Source of the DNA: Candidatus Hydrogenedentota bacterium | Lineage (GTDB): Bacteria; Hydrogenedentota; Hydrogenedentia; Hydrogenedentales; JAEUWI01 | Length of the DNA stretch: 64,000 nt | Direction: 5' to 3' | NCBI GenBank assembly: GCA_016791475.1 | Contig: JAEUWI010000008.1 | Location: 62,001-126,000, forward strand | Shown: positions 9,149 through 17,380 of the stretch, in pieces | Layout of the letters: every line of letters starts with the position of its first letter | Position numbering within the stretch: position 1 is the first letter of the stretch | The notes under the pieces: model-generated | The model's database searches: none | Seen by the model: only the letters and a program-made list of their open reading frames with translations | What the model was told of the DNA's origin: nothing | Translations under genes and position numbers: made by a program

Positions 9149-10679
9149 ATTTACCTGGATTTTGAGCTTCCGTCAAGCCCGACGAAAGTGGTGGCGTCGT
9201 ACCGCAAGAAGTACGGGTCCATCAATGCGCTGTTGCTGGCGAACCCGGCGGTGCTTGATTTGGTGCATTCGGATTTCTGCCGATGGCTCTCGACTTCTGA
9301 AAAGGGCCGTTGCAGCGGTTATACTTCTGAAGAGATTCTACGATGCCTGGTGGTGATGTTTGTGGAGCAGGACAGTTACCGGGACGTGGTGGTTCGGATC
9401 GAGAATAGTGATTTCCTACGCAGCTTCGTGGGGCTGGGTTTCGCGAAGCCGATGATGGATTTTTCCTTTGTGGGCAAGGCTTTTGCCGCGTTGTCAGGGG
9501 AAACCTGGCATGCGGTGAACCAGTCGTTGGCGCGGCACGCGAAGAAGAAGGCGTGGATCAGTGGCGAGAAGTTGCGCACGGACTCGACGGCGTATGAGTC
9601 CAATATTCACTACCCCACCGATTCTTCGCTCTTGTGGGACAGTTTCCGGGTTCTGTGCCGTACGCTGCGCCGCCTTCAAAAGGCGTGCCCGAAATTGGGC
9701 CTTACGCACCGCTACCACGACAAAAAGGTCAAGAAACTCGCCTTCTACATCGCCCGCAACGCCAAGAGCCGCAGCAAGGCAACGCAGCGACAGGTGAAAC
9801 GCACTTATCGACTCCTCATAGAGCGGGTGGCGTGGATTGCCGGGATCAGCAACGAAGTTCAAAAGCTATTCGCGCACGCAATCCTTGAGGTGTCGGAACT
9901 TGTCCTGTACACCCCCGTCGCCGAGCGAATCGTCGACCAGGCCCAGCGCCGCATATTCGATGGCGAGATTGTTCCTTCGAACGAGAAGGTCTACAGCCTC
10001 TTTGAGGAGCACACCGAACTCTTGAAGCGGGGCAAGGCCGGGAAGCCGGTCGAGTTTGGTCATAAGGTGTTGATCGCTCAGACGGGCGAGAAGTTCATCA
10101 CCCACTACAAAGTGATGCCGGAGCGCGAGGAGGACAAAGACCTCTTGGAGGCGACGCTCGAGGCCCATCGCTCCTTGTTCGGCAAGCTACCCGACACGCT
10201 TGCTGCCGACAAAGGATTCTATGCGAGTGTCGAACAACTGAAAGGGCTTGAGAAGAAGATCACGACCGTATCCATCTGCAAGAAGGGCCGGCGGACCAAG
10301 AAAGAGGAAGAGCGAGAGCACGGTGAAGAGTTCAAGGCAGGCCAAGCCTTCCGCGCCGGTGTCGAAGGGACGATATCCGTGTTAAAACGCGCCTTCAAGC
10401 TGAATCGATGCCTTTTTAAGGGTTATAAGAATTTTGCGTCGAGCGTGGGCTGTGCGGTGTTCTGCCACAACCTCGTTCTGCTCGCAGAGACATAGAAAAT
10501 CGGCTTCGATTTTGAATGGTTAACGCGGGGCGACGGAGGGATGCGTCCCGAGGCGTCGGAAATCGACGTTCGATGACGAAATGCAGCATTATGGACGCCA
10601 TCCAGAAGAGCTACACTGAACTAGGAATGAGAAAAACTCCGAAGGATGCGCCAGAAACGGCTATTCGACACAGAAACTA
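9024..10679 (+). mobile_element. insertion sequence with ISNCY/IS5-like transposase
   Basis: Terminal inverted repeats were found by comparing the two flanks. The left end reads TAGTTTCTGTGGCGGAAAGC from 9024 and the reverse complement of the right end reads TAGTTTCTGTGTCGAATAGC, ending at 10679 (17 of 20 match). The element is about 1.66 kb with one transposase gene and some 180 bp of non-coding right end. No clear target duplication was seen. Insertion removed the 5' end of the CDP-alcohol phosphotransferase gene. Confidence 0.8.
9125..10495 (+). CDS. DDE transposase (ISNCY/IS5-like)
   Basis: A transposase of about 456 residues. The catalytic region includes LRTDSTAYESNIHYPTDSSL, a pattern I recognise from ISNCY/IS5-like transposases, then TLAADKGFY and a C-terminal GVEGTISVLKR segment carrying the Glu. 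The ATG at 9125 follows an AAAGGAG ribosome-binding site; the frame is open from 9056 but that part is non-family. The reading frame appears intact. The family name is less certain than the DDE assignment. Confidence 0.85.
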   Translation: MRMKTVRQIYLDFELPSSPTKVVASYRKKYGSINALLLANPAVLDLVHSDFCRWLSTSEKGRCSGYTSEEILRCLVVMFVEQDSYRDVVVRIENSDFLRSFVGLGFAKPMMDFSFVGKAFAALSGETWHAVNQSLARHAKKKAWISGEKLRTDSTAYESNIHYPTDSSLLWDSFRVLCRTLRRLQKACPKLGLTHRYHDKKVKKLAFYIARNAKSRSKATQRQVKRTYRLLIERVAWIAGISNEVQKLFAHAILEVSELVLYTPVAERIVDQAQRRIFDGEIVPSNEKVYSLFEEHTELLKRGKAGKPVEFGHKVLIAQTGEKFITHYKVMPEREEDKDLLEATLEAHRSLFGKLPDTLAADKGFYASVEQLKGLEKKITTVSICKKGRRTKKEEEREHGEEFKAGQAFRAGVEGTISVLKRAFKLNRCLFKGYKNFASSVGCAVFCHNLVLLAET

Positions 10680-10788
10680 ATTCATAATTCGTAATTCATA
10701 ATTCTCAATTCCCTTGCGCCCGCCCCCCATATCCTGTACCCTTCTGTAGCAGTAATAAACCGGCAATCACCAAAGGGGAGCCCCATCC
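10680..10788. repeat. heptamer tandem repeat and leader of the methyltransferase remnant
   Basis: Directly after the IS end, about five 7-nt units of the type TAATTCA/TAATTCG run from 10679 to 10713. The rest is a leader with an AAAGGGGAG ribosome-binding site at 10773-10781 before the GTG at 10789. The preceding 180 bp (10496-10679) are the non-coding right end of the IS. Confidence 0.6.
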
Positions 10789-11058
10789 GTGCCCAGTCTA
10801 TCCTGGAACGAAATCCGCCAACGCGTCAAAGTCTCAGAATGCACCAAGAGCGTCCTCGACGCCCGCCAGCCCCACCTCGACAACGGCGCAACCCTCGCCG
10901 ACCTCTACGCCCCCCTCTACATGCCCGCACCCCTGTTAAAGATCCACCAAAACCTCGACCGCACCGTGGACCGCTGCAACAGAAAAGAGAAATTCGAGAC
11001 CGAGCGCGAGCGCGTGGAGTTTTTGTTTGGGTTATATGAGGAGATGACAAATTGCTGA
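10789..11058 (+). pseudogene. internally deleted MmeI-like DNA methyltransferase: N-terminal 13 codons joined to C-terminal tail (copy A)
   Basis: The 89-residue frame has a good ribosome-binding site and GTG start. It begins SLSWNEIRQRVK, which resembles the N-terminus of MmeI-like class I SAM-dependent DNA methyltransferases. It then jumps to the C-terminal tail of such proteins: SVLDARQPHLDNGATLADLY, LYMPAPLLK, LDRTVDRCNR, ERERVEFLFGLYEEM. The roughly 800 residues that normally lie between, with all catalytic motifs, are absent. The tail (10832-11058) recurs at 12213 and 13352. It is probably a deletion remnant; a role as a small peptide is not excluded. Confidence 0.7.
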
Positions 11059-11107
11059 GAGAACCCACGGCAAAAACTTGACCGGACCAATAGAATCGAG
11101 AAAAGGC

Positions 11108-12205
11108 ATGCAAATTTGGTTTCCAGAGCCGAACGCTCTAGACGACTCTGCATTGCGCAGAGGTGAAGATCCAGTCCAATATCTCGCTCGCTCCACAAGA
11201 CATCGAGCCCGTGAGACACGTCGTTTTCTGAATGAAAACATCTCGATGCTACCAGCCGAAGCCCAGAAGGGCACCTACGATGCGCTTTGTTCCCGATATT
11301 TCAGTGCGTTCTTTGAGTTAATCGTCGGGCGCACGTTGCAGACCGTTGGGGCAACGATTGAGGTTGAAAAACAGCTTAGCAGTGGCAGACGACCCGATTT
11401 TCACGCCCACTTCCCGGATGGCACTATAATTGTAGAGGCTGTTAGCCCAAACTTTGACGCTCCATTCGGTGAAGAGTTTAAGCTTCGAAACCCGTTGACC
11501 GACATCGTTGAGAGCTTCGTACCCGATGGCTGGAGCGTCATGATAGCTCAGCTTCCGAACGTTGGTCCGAACGATTCGAAGCGTGAATTTAGGGCGAGGG
11601 TCAAAAGGATTATGGCAACCCTTCCACCTCCCGAACCCGGGGTTGATCTGTATCTTCAAGACAAACTTCCGACCGGACTCATTCGATTTCGTTTGATCCC
11701 GCGTCCACGTAATTCACCACCAGTCTTGGCAGAAGGTTCCGCTGCCTACCTCTCTAATTTCGAAGCAATTCTTGAGCAGAAATTTCGGGAAAAGCGGAAT
11801 CAGATAAAACAGAAAATAGGCGAGTCTCTACCGGCTTTGCTCGCGGTCCAATACATATGGGATGACGCACTAGATGATTTTGATTCAGCGCTGTATGGAC
11901 GTACGACCGAATCGTTCGATTCCTCGGGTAGAATTATTTCTCATTTCAGAAATGGCGGGTTGTTCGCGGGCAACAGTGAAGTTGAGCCTACATTCGCGGG
12001 CATCCTCGCCTACCGTGTTGGCTATACCTCCGTGTACGGTCCGGTACTCTACTGCCATCCACGTTTCAATGGTCAATTTCCGGAGGCGCTAAACAGACTA
12101 GAGCGACGGCAGTGTGTTGATGGCACGGATATAGTTTCCGACTCTGCCGATGAAGAATGGGCCACGGACCTTTCAAGGTCGTTGAAATTCGTAAGAAAGG
12201 AGTGA
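11108..12205 (+). CDS. unknown protein with nuclease-like (PD-(D/E)XK-like) segment
   Basis: 365 residues, not recognised as a named family. Around residues 80-125 the segment FELIVGRTLQTVGATIEV, SSGRRPDFHAHF and GTIIVEAVSP follows the E...PD...(D/E)XK layout, but the usual Lys after the Glu is Val, so catalysis is uncertain. A region rich in charged helices (EAILEQKFREKRNQIKQK) follows near 225. The frame is open from a TTG at 11078; the ATG at 11108 with GAGAAAAGG just upstream is preferred. It sits between methyltransferase tail copies A and B, has lower GC than its neighbours, and looks acquired. A defence or restriction role is a guess from position only. Confidence 0.75.
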   Translation: MQIWFPEPNALDDSALRRGEDPVQYLARSTRHRARETRRFLNENISMLPAEAQKGTYDALCSRYFSAFFELIVGRTLQTVGATIEVEKQLSSGRRPDFHAHFPDGTIIVEAVSPNFDAPFGEEFKLRNPLTDIVESFVPDGWSVMIAQLPNVGPNDSKREFRARVKRIMATLPPPEPGVDLYLQDKLPTGLIRFRLIPRPRNSPPVLAEGSAAYLSNFEAILEQKFREKRNQIKQKIGESLPALLAVQYIWDDALDDFDSALYGRTTESFDSSGRIISHFRNGGLFAGNSEVEPTFAGILAYRVGYTSVYGPVLYCHPRFNGQFPEALNRLERRQCVDGTDIVSDSADEEWATDLSRSLKFVRKE

Positions 12206-12212
12206 AGTTGCG

Positions 12213-12435
12213 TAGAAGAATTCGCCCAGAGCGTCCTCGACGCCCGCCAGCCCCACCTGGACAACGGCGCCACCCTCCCCGATCTCTACGCCCCCCTCTA
12301 CATGCCCGCACCCCTCCTCAAAGCCCACCAGAACCTCGACCGCGCCGTAGACCGCTGCTACCGCAAAGAAAATTCGATACGGAAAGGGAACGCGTGGAGT
12401 TTTTGTTTGGGTTGTATGAGGAAATGACGAATTGA
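12213..12435 (+). pseudogene. MmeI-like methyltransferase C-terminal tail, copy B, frameshifted
   Basis: Starts with GTAGAAGAAT and reads EEFAQSVLDARQPHLDNG, then YMPAPLLKAHQNLDRAVD. Compared with copy A it lacks one base in the run after the CRYCRKE codons (near 12366), so the closing FDTERERVEFLFGLYEEM is in another frame. There is no start codon or promoter of its own; it follows the nuclease-like gene by 7 nt. Confidence 0.75.
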
Positions 12436-12483
12436 ACCAGCAATGGTAGACAAAGGCATCCAATGGGAGAAAAGGTGAACATG

Positions 12484-13215
12484 GCGAACGATAGTCAAGA
12501 ATCGATCGAGAGAAAGTGGCTGCGAACCTTTTGCTGGATAGTAGCTTTCGTGCTGATAGTCCAAGTTGGAGGGTACATTGGAATCCAGGCCTGGCAGGGT
12601 GATCAGCAGCGTGGTTCGTTCGGCGACATGTTCGGGGCAATCAATACGCTGTTCTCAGGATTGGCATTTGCGGCCCTCATTGTCACCGTCCTCATGCAGC
12701 GCGAAGAATTGAAACTTCAATTCGAGGAGCTGGAAAAGAGTCGAAAAGAATTCGAGAAAACAGCCGCGGCGCAGCAGGCGATATTGGAACTAACCAAATC
12801 AGAGAAGTGCGCACGCGAGGCACGGGAACGGCGGGCCGCGACCCTTACCTTGTATCCTTGGAAACGACACGATGGAGACCACCACATCGAAGGCATCGAA
12901 GCCTGGAGATTCTCAGCAACGAATCTCGGATCAATGGTAACTGAAGTGAAAGTATTCCTGGAGTCGGGCATAACAGTGGGAGGGCTGATAACGGATCCAT
13001 GCCCCATCCTACCTACCGAAGCGAAACTCTCTATAGCCTTTACAAAGGACAACAGCACAACGAACTGGAACGGGCCGGAGAATTGGCCGACTGCGACTTT
13101 CCGAATAGAGTACGTCGACACGACCGGGGAGAGACGGACGCAGAAGTATGAGCTACAAAGAAACTGGGAGAATCTCATCACATGTATTGACCTTGGAACA
13201 GAGCAATCGGAGTAG
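12484..13215 (+). CDS. two-TM membrane protein with coiled coil, unknown function
   Basis: About 244 residues. TM1 covers about 17-38 and TM2 lies within GDMFGAINTLFSGLAFAALI (about 53-75). A coiled-coil segment follows (QREELKLQFEELEKSRKEFE), then a soluble C-terminal domain rich in beta-strand. The TM2-coiled-coil block resembles a widespread family of membrane proteins of unknown function often found in accessory islands. The frame starts at 12463, but that upstream ATG and the one at 12481 (MANDSQ) are both possible; about seven residues are at stake. It lies between methyltransferase tail copies B and C. Confidence 0.75.
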   Translation, partial: ANDSQESIERKWLRTFCWIVAFVLIVQVGGYIGIQAWQGDQQRGSFGDMFGAINTLFSGLAFAALIVTVLMQREELKLQFEELEKSRKEFEKTAAAQQAILELTKSEKCAREARERRAATLTLYPWKRHDGDHHIEGIEAWRFSATNLGSMVTEVKVFLESGITVGGLITDPCPILPTEAKLSIAFTKDNSTTNWNGPENWPTATFRIEYVDTTGERRTQKYELQRNWENLITCIDLGTEQSE

Positions 13216-13351
13216 GGTCCGGGTTGCAGTCGTCGACGCTCCGCTCCGCAACACGCTGTCCATCCGGACTCACCAAGACTATACTTCGGGTGATCGAAGC
13301 AGAGCTTCGGAACATGCATTCCCAAGCGGAGCTTGGGAACAAGTCAGAAGT
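13216..13351. repeat. REP-like hairpins upstream of tail copy C
   Basis: No gene is seen. The stretch holds a small hairpin (GAAGC AGA GCTTC, about 13295-13309) and a repeat, GCATTCCCAAGCGGAGCTTG then GGAAC at 13316-13340, that folds on CCCAAGC/GCTTGGG. A second copy of the latter, interrupted by CTTAACGACG, lies at 13625-13662 beyond tail copy C. Confidence 0.6.
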
Positions 13352-13688
13352 AGAAGAATACGCCCAGAGCGTCCTCGACGCCCGCCAGCCCCACCTCGAC
13401 AACGGCGCCACCCTCGCCGACCTCTACGCCCGGCTCTACATGCCCGCTCCCCTGTTAAAGGCCCACCAGTACCTCGACCGCGCCGTAGACCGCTGCTATC
13501 GGAGGGTGAAATTCCAGACTAAGCGCGAGCGCTTGGAGCTTTTGTTTGGACTGCATGAGGGCTTGACAGGAGGAAATGAGACGCGCCCTCAACCTGAAAT
13601 CTTCGGGGCGGAGCGCCGAGGACCGCATTCCCAAGCGGAGCTTAACGACGCTTGGGAACGGGAAATAATCGTATGGCACGGATATTGA
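13352..13688 (+). pseudogene. MmeI-like methyltransferase C-terminal tail, copy C
   Basis: Begins GTAGAAGAAT like copy B and reads EEYAQSVLDARQPHLDNG, LYMPAPLLKAHQYLDRAVDR and ERLELLFGLHEGLTG (to about 13567). It then reads through a REP-like repeat to a stop at 13686-13688. The frame is intact but has no convincing start of its own. Together with copies A and B it brackets two unrelated genes. Confidence 0.7.
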
Positions 13689-13707
13689 AGCACCAAGGGC
13701 GAAGTTA

Positions 13708-14145
13708 TTAAGCTTCGCCCTTGGTAGGTTTATGATCTTCTAACATAGAGTTCAGCTTTTGCTCGATCTCGGTAATGTGCTGCTTTGTACTTGCGGAGTG
13801 TTCTTCTTGGCTTCTCAAATGTTGGAGCTGATCAAAAAGATAGTCTCTTTCTTTGACGTTGAATCTGGGTCGAGGTATCGACGGCGGTTCTCGATCCACG
13901 AGCGCACCGGTGTAGAAAGTCGGTTCCAACGGGGCGTCAACTATATCTCTTTCCGCTTGACTGACCGAACCCTCCAACACGTTCTGCAGCTCCCGAGTGC
14001 GCTCCGAACCGAGTAGTGCATCAAACGACTCGGGAGTCGCTCGCATCATCGACAAGAGCGCGGCTGCGTTAGGCGCGCCCAGGCGATATATGACCTCCTT
14101 TTCTTGAGCAGACAGAGGCAGAGTGACCACAAAATCATCGTACAT
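13708..14145 (-). CDS. small helical protein of unknown function, downstream of papain-like protease
   Basis: 145 residues, mostly charged helix; the C-terminal third (DYLFDQLQHLRSQEEHSAST to the end) is predicted to be coiled coil. There is no signal peptide or membrane segment. The ATG at 14145 lies 22 nt after the protease stop, so the two are probably co-transcribed. I do not recognise the family; a substrate, regulator or structural partner of the protease is a positional inference. Confidence 0.75.
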   Translation of the reverse strand: MYDDFVVTLPLSAQEKEVIYRLGAPNAAALLSMMRATPESFDALLGSERTRELQNVLEGSVSQAERDIVDAPLEPTFYTGALVDREPPSIPRPRFNVKERDYLFDQLQHLRSQEEHSASTKQHITEIEQKLNSMLEDHKPTKGEA

Positions 14146-14167
14146 GGCGAGCTTACCCTACAAGAGA

Positions 14168-15193
14168 CTAGTTACTGATAGAGTACGCCTCCGAGCCCAT
14201 CCTGTCAATATAGGCATATGGAATCGTTCCATAGCCGGGCGTTGGAACGCCGCCATTGGACGCGTTAATGCCCCAGTTTGTTCCCCAGCTGTTGCGGATG
14301 ATAAATCGCCCTCCCCCAAGTCCTGGATTTGGCAAGTCTATATAACCGACCATACACATGGCGTGACCTCCCGAACGTACTTCGCCCGGAACTGGCATTG
14401 TAATATCTCCGCTGTAGGCCACCCACTGGCTTCTCAGCCACGAATTGAACACCGGGACGGAGAAAGCTACACAGCGCCCGTTGGCCAGTTCATTCTTAAT
14501 ATCAGAGACAGAAGTTGGCGCGATACGCTTGTAGGTCGGCGCACGATAGGTAAGGGCTTCAAGCTGGGCTCCTCCTGGTGGAGGACCTTGCCCTTCATTG
14601 CCTGGAATGGGCGTGGGATTATAGGGCCACGTAGATTCCAAGCAAGCTCCCTCTAGCTGAAGCAGTGGAAGAGCAACGGCCAGCCAAGTTCCCTCAGTGT
14701 TGGGAATTCCATCATTACGCTTACAATTCCAATACAGGAACTGTTCCGAAAGTTCATGAAAAGCGCCCTCAACCGTCAGAAAATGTTCATGAGCGGCAAG
14801 TGCCGCATGTGCGACACACGTGCCACGTGACTCTTGGTTGCGTACCGGAGGCAATTGCGGTATCAAGTTCACACTGCTCACTGGTGTAGCGAGCGGTAGT
14901 ATGACACTGGGAGCGGTACTGGGTAACGGCACGTGGTCGATGGCAACTCCCAACGAATATGTCGCGTGACTGATCGAGTTCAGTGCGGATTGGGGAATAG
15001 CATTCGCAGATCCCATGATCGTATTCGCCGTGTTGACCAATGTGCTTACCGATACTCCCAAGTATTTAGCCAACTCTGGCCCGGCAACTTGAGCTGCCCC
15101 GATAAACTGTTCCAAACTGGTTTCCCCACTGAAACCCAAAGCCTCCAAGGCTTCTTTGAAGTCACTGAGGTCTTTGACGTCACTTACTTTCAT
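14168..15193 (-). CDS. papain-like (C1 family) cysteine protease with N-terminal helical domain
   Basis: 341 residues without a signal peptide. The papain triad and oxyanion Gln are all visible: Gln120 and Cys126 (PPVRNQESRGTCVAHA), His in GGHAMCMVGY and Asn in IIRNSWGTNWG. Residues 1-90 form a separate helical domain (FKEALEALGFSGETSLEQFI, then LAKYLGVSVSTLV) resembling helix-hairpin-helix repeats. The frame is open to a GTG at 15262, but the ATG at 15193 has GGAG 8 nt upstream and the GTG has none. The small helical gene follows. The protease is probably active; its substrate is unknown. Confidence 0.85.
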   Translation of the reverse strand: MKVSDVKDLSDFKEALEALGFSGETSLEQFIGAAQVAGPELAKYLGVSVSTLVNTANTIMGSANAIPQSALNSISHATYSLGVAIDHVPLPSTAPSVILPLATPVSSVNLIPQLPPVRNQESRGTCVAHAALAAHEHFLTVEGAFHELSEQFLYWNCKRNDGIPNTEGTWLAVALPLLQLEGACLESTWPYNPTPIPGNEGQGPPPGGAQLEALTYRAPTYKRIAPTSVSDIKNELANGRCVAFSVPVFNSWLRSQWVAYSGDITMPVPGEVRSGGHAMCMVGYIDLPNPGLGGGRFIIRNSWGTNWGINASNGGVPTPGYGTIPYAYIDRMGSEAYSISN

Positions 15194-15379
15194 TACAAAG
15201 CTCCAATCGTTGAGAGTCGCTAAGGGGGTTTCAGGCAACTCGGTTCTATTCGAGAATTTCACTGCCGACTAGCTTATGTCATCCAGAACATGGTGTACCG
15301 GCACCTCCCTGCGTTGAGTCGTTCTTTGCTTTTCGCCACATTGCTCCGACTCTGCTAAGACTCCGAAAGTGAGAATTTC

Positions 15380-16900
15380 TCACGGCGCACCGACGCCTAC
15401 TGCCGTGATATCAACTGTTCGCTTCACGTTGAATGCAATGCGGGTGTAAGGGCGAAACGGAATCTCGATGTGTTCGGGGTTTTCCCAAGCCTGTTCACGA
15501 AAGTTCTCGTTAAGCTTTAGAATCGGATAGAGTCCAGGGGCTGCGGTCGCCACCCACGATACCTTTAGAGTCACGGTTCTCTCTGCAGTCACTTCAGATA
15601 CTTCAAAAGAGGGGGACAAACCGTTCGGCCTCTTAAGGTTCATGAGTTTGTCCTTTAGAGTCTGACCGATCAGCTCTTTTCCAAGTCCCCCGAAGAGTCC
15701 TGGCGCGCCTCCGGCACCCGCGCTCAGTACCTTCTGGGCTGTAGTTGTGAGGAACTCGGCAAGCTTGCTGTTATCGACTTGGTAGTTCGCCTTCTCGACC
15801 ATCCAGCCATTTTCGAAACCGAAGTTGACGCTTTGCTTTATTCCGCGCGTCTTCATCGCATACTGCTCCTCGAAGTCAGGCAGAAGAAGCACATCGAAGA
15901 AGTTGTTACCATCGAGTTTGATAAGCGGGCTCGTAGTAGGGTCACCTGAGGTTTCACCCGTAACGGTGGAGAGGGGCGGAGTGTCTTCCTTGTTTTCATC
16001 TCCCTTCTTGGCGGGTGCCGCAATCACTGTAAGGTCATATCCCGTCCGATGAAACAGCACCTCCGTGGCTTCGGTCTTGCCGCGTTCTGTGGCTTTCATA
16101 ATCACTCCCACTGCAAAGTATCTCGTCTTGTCGCTTTTTACCGTGTCCCTGTCGGCGGTCGCAGCGTATTCACCTGGCGATTTGTCAGCTTCATATACTT
16201 TGTTCTCTTTTGTGCTTGTTAGCCGAATCGCTTCGGCCGGAAGGGGTACGCCGCTTGCATCAAGTGGAACGAGCGCCAATTGTACATTCGCCAACTTCCC
16301 GACAAATGGGGCGCTTGCCACGATTGTCGCTGAGAGACTCACCGCTTTGGAGTCTGGCGCCATGGTTCCTGGACTGACTGTGGCTGCCAGGTGTTCGGCC
16401 TGTGCCGCTATCGCTTTTGCGGGTGTCCCTGTTGACGTCAGTTCTGCACTGTAATCGGCACTACTATTCATTTCTGACTCTCGCTGAAGCAGTCCCTGCT
16501 CGCCAGAGAATGAGGCAAATCCAATCGAGCTAGTGCTTAGTCTGATGCATCCATCCGCGTCTGTAGCCCCAACAGTTCCTAAAGCTGATTTTCCCTCTTC
16601 ACTCAGACTTTTCGTATTTATGCTTATCAACTCATCATCGGACGAAACCGTACCCGTCACAAAAAATTCGCCGCCAGAGACTGGAAACTCCTGTTTGACT
16701 GCTACATAGGGTCGCGGCAAGTAGTAGCGAAATCCATTTATCCGATCTGCCTGCTGCTGCTTCTTGTCGTTCCAGTACGCGTCCGAATATTGCGACTCAT
16801 TGGGTATCTTTCGGACGTTAAAGCTCGCGCACCCAGCAAGAATGACGAGTGGGACGATGGTGGTGGACGCGAGGCGAATTAGACGGCGTGAGAGTTTCAT
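15380..16900 (-). CDS. large lipoprotein of unknown function
   Basis: About 506 residues. The N-terminus has a lipoprotein signal (MKLSRRLIRLASTTIVPLVI, then LAGC lipobox), so the mature protein is probably lipid-anchored at Cys. The rest is beta-rich with a low-complexity linker (KKGDENKEDTPPLSTVTGE, about 330-350) and a Gly-rich segment (GAGGAPGLFGGLGKE). ATG at 16900 follows AGGAG; the open frame upstream of it is non-family. It is 186 nt upstream of the papain-like protease on the same strand, so it may belong to the same transcription unit. The family is not recognised. Confidence 0.8.
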   Translation of the reverse strand: MKLSRRLIRLASTTIVPLVILAGCASFNVRKIPNESQYSDAYWNDKKQQQADRINGFRYYLPRPYVAVKQEFPVSGGEFFVTGTVSSDDELISINTKSLSEEGKSALGTVGATDADGCIRLSTSSIGFASFSGEQGLLQRESEMNSSADYSAELTSTGTPAKAIAAQAEHLAATVSPGTMAPDSKAVSLSATIVASAPFVGKLANVQLALVPLDASGVPLPAEAIRLTSTKENKVYEADKSPGEYAATADRDTVKSDKTRYFAVGVIMKATERGKTEATEVLFHRTGYDLTVIAAPAKKGDENKEDTPPLSTVTGETSGDPTTSPLIKLDGNNFFDVLLLPDFEEQYAMKTRGIKQSVNFGFENGWMVEKANYQVDNSKLAEFLTTTAQKVLSAGAGGAPGLFGGLGKELIGQTLKDKLMNLKRPNGLSPSFEVSEVTAERTVTLKVSWVATAAPGLYPILKLNENFREQAWENPEHIEIPFRPYTRIAFNVKRTVDITAVGVGAP

Positions 16901-17380
16901 TTGTTGACTCCTCAAGTTAAAGCACAGTGACCGTCTTGTTGAGAAAGCGTCAAGCCAGTGCGCCTCTTTGTATAGCACTTCACCGCAGCAGGACAGCAGG
17001 AAGTGTGCCGAGCCAGAATGTACTTGTCTGGGACTAAGCTTGGGCGGATTAAGCAGTCCGAACATCAACTACCACAGCCGCACTCCACTACATTTTTGCG
17101 TCCGCATGCCATAGGTCGTGAATCGAGTCGCCCTTTTGAAACATTCAAGTGCCTCGAAAGCATGCAGAACCAGTGCACAATATTTGTGCGCCGCGCAGTC
17201 TTAAGTCCGGAGTAGGATTCGATCTCAAGGGGCTTTCTCGATGTATGGGGAACTACTCATGAATTCCCCCCCTCCCCGCCTACCCCTTCCCCACCCAAAA
17301 GTGCAACGTCTCATCCTATCTTATAGTGGGGGATCCATCACGCCCCGCACCCGGAATCCTACCAACCACGGAGATCCACC
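16901..17380. other. intergenic, no gene seen
   Basis: 480 bp between a minus-strand lipoprotein gene and a weak plus-strand gene. It should hold the promoter of the lipoprotein gene, but I could not pick out a convincing -35/-10 pair. No repeat or RNA structure stood out. Confidence 0.4.
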
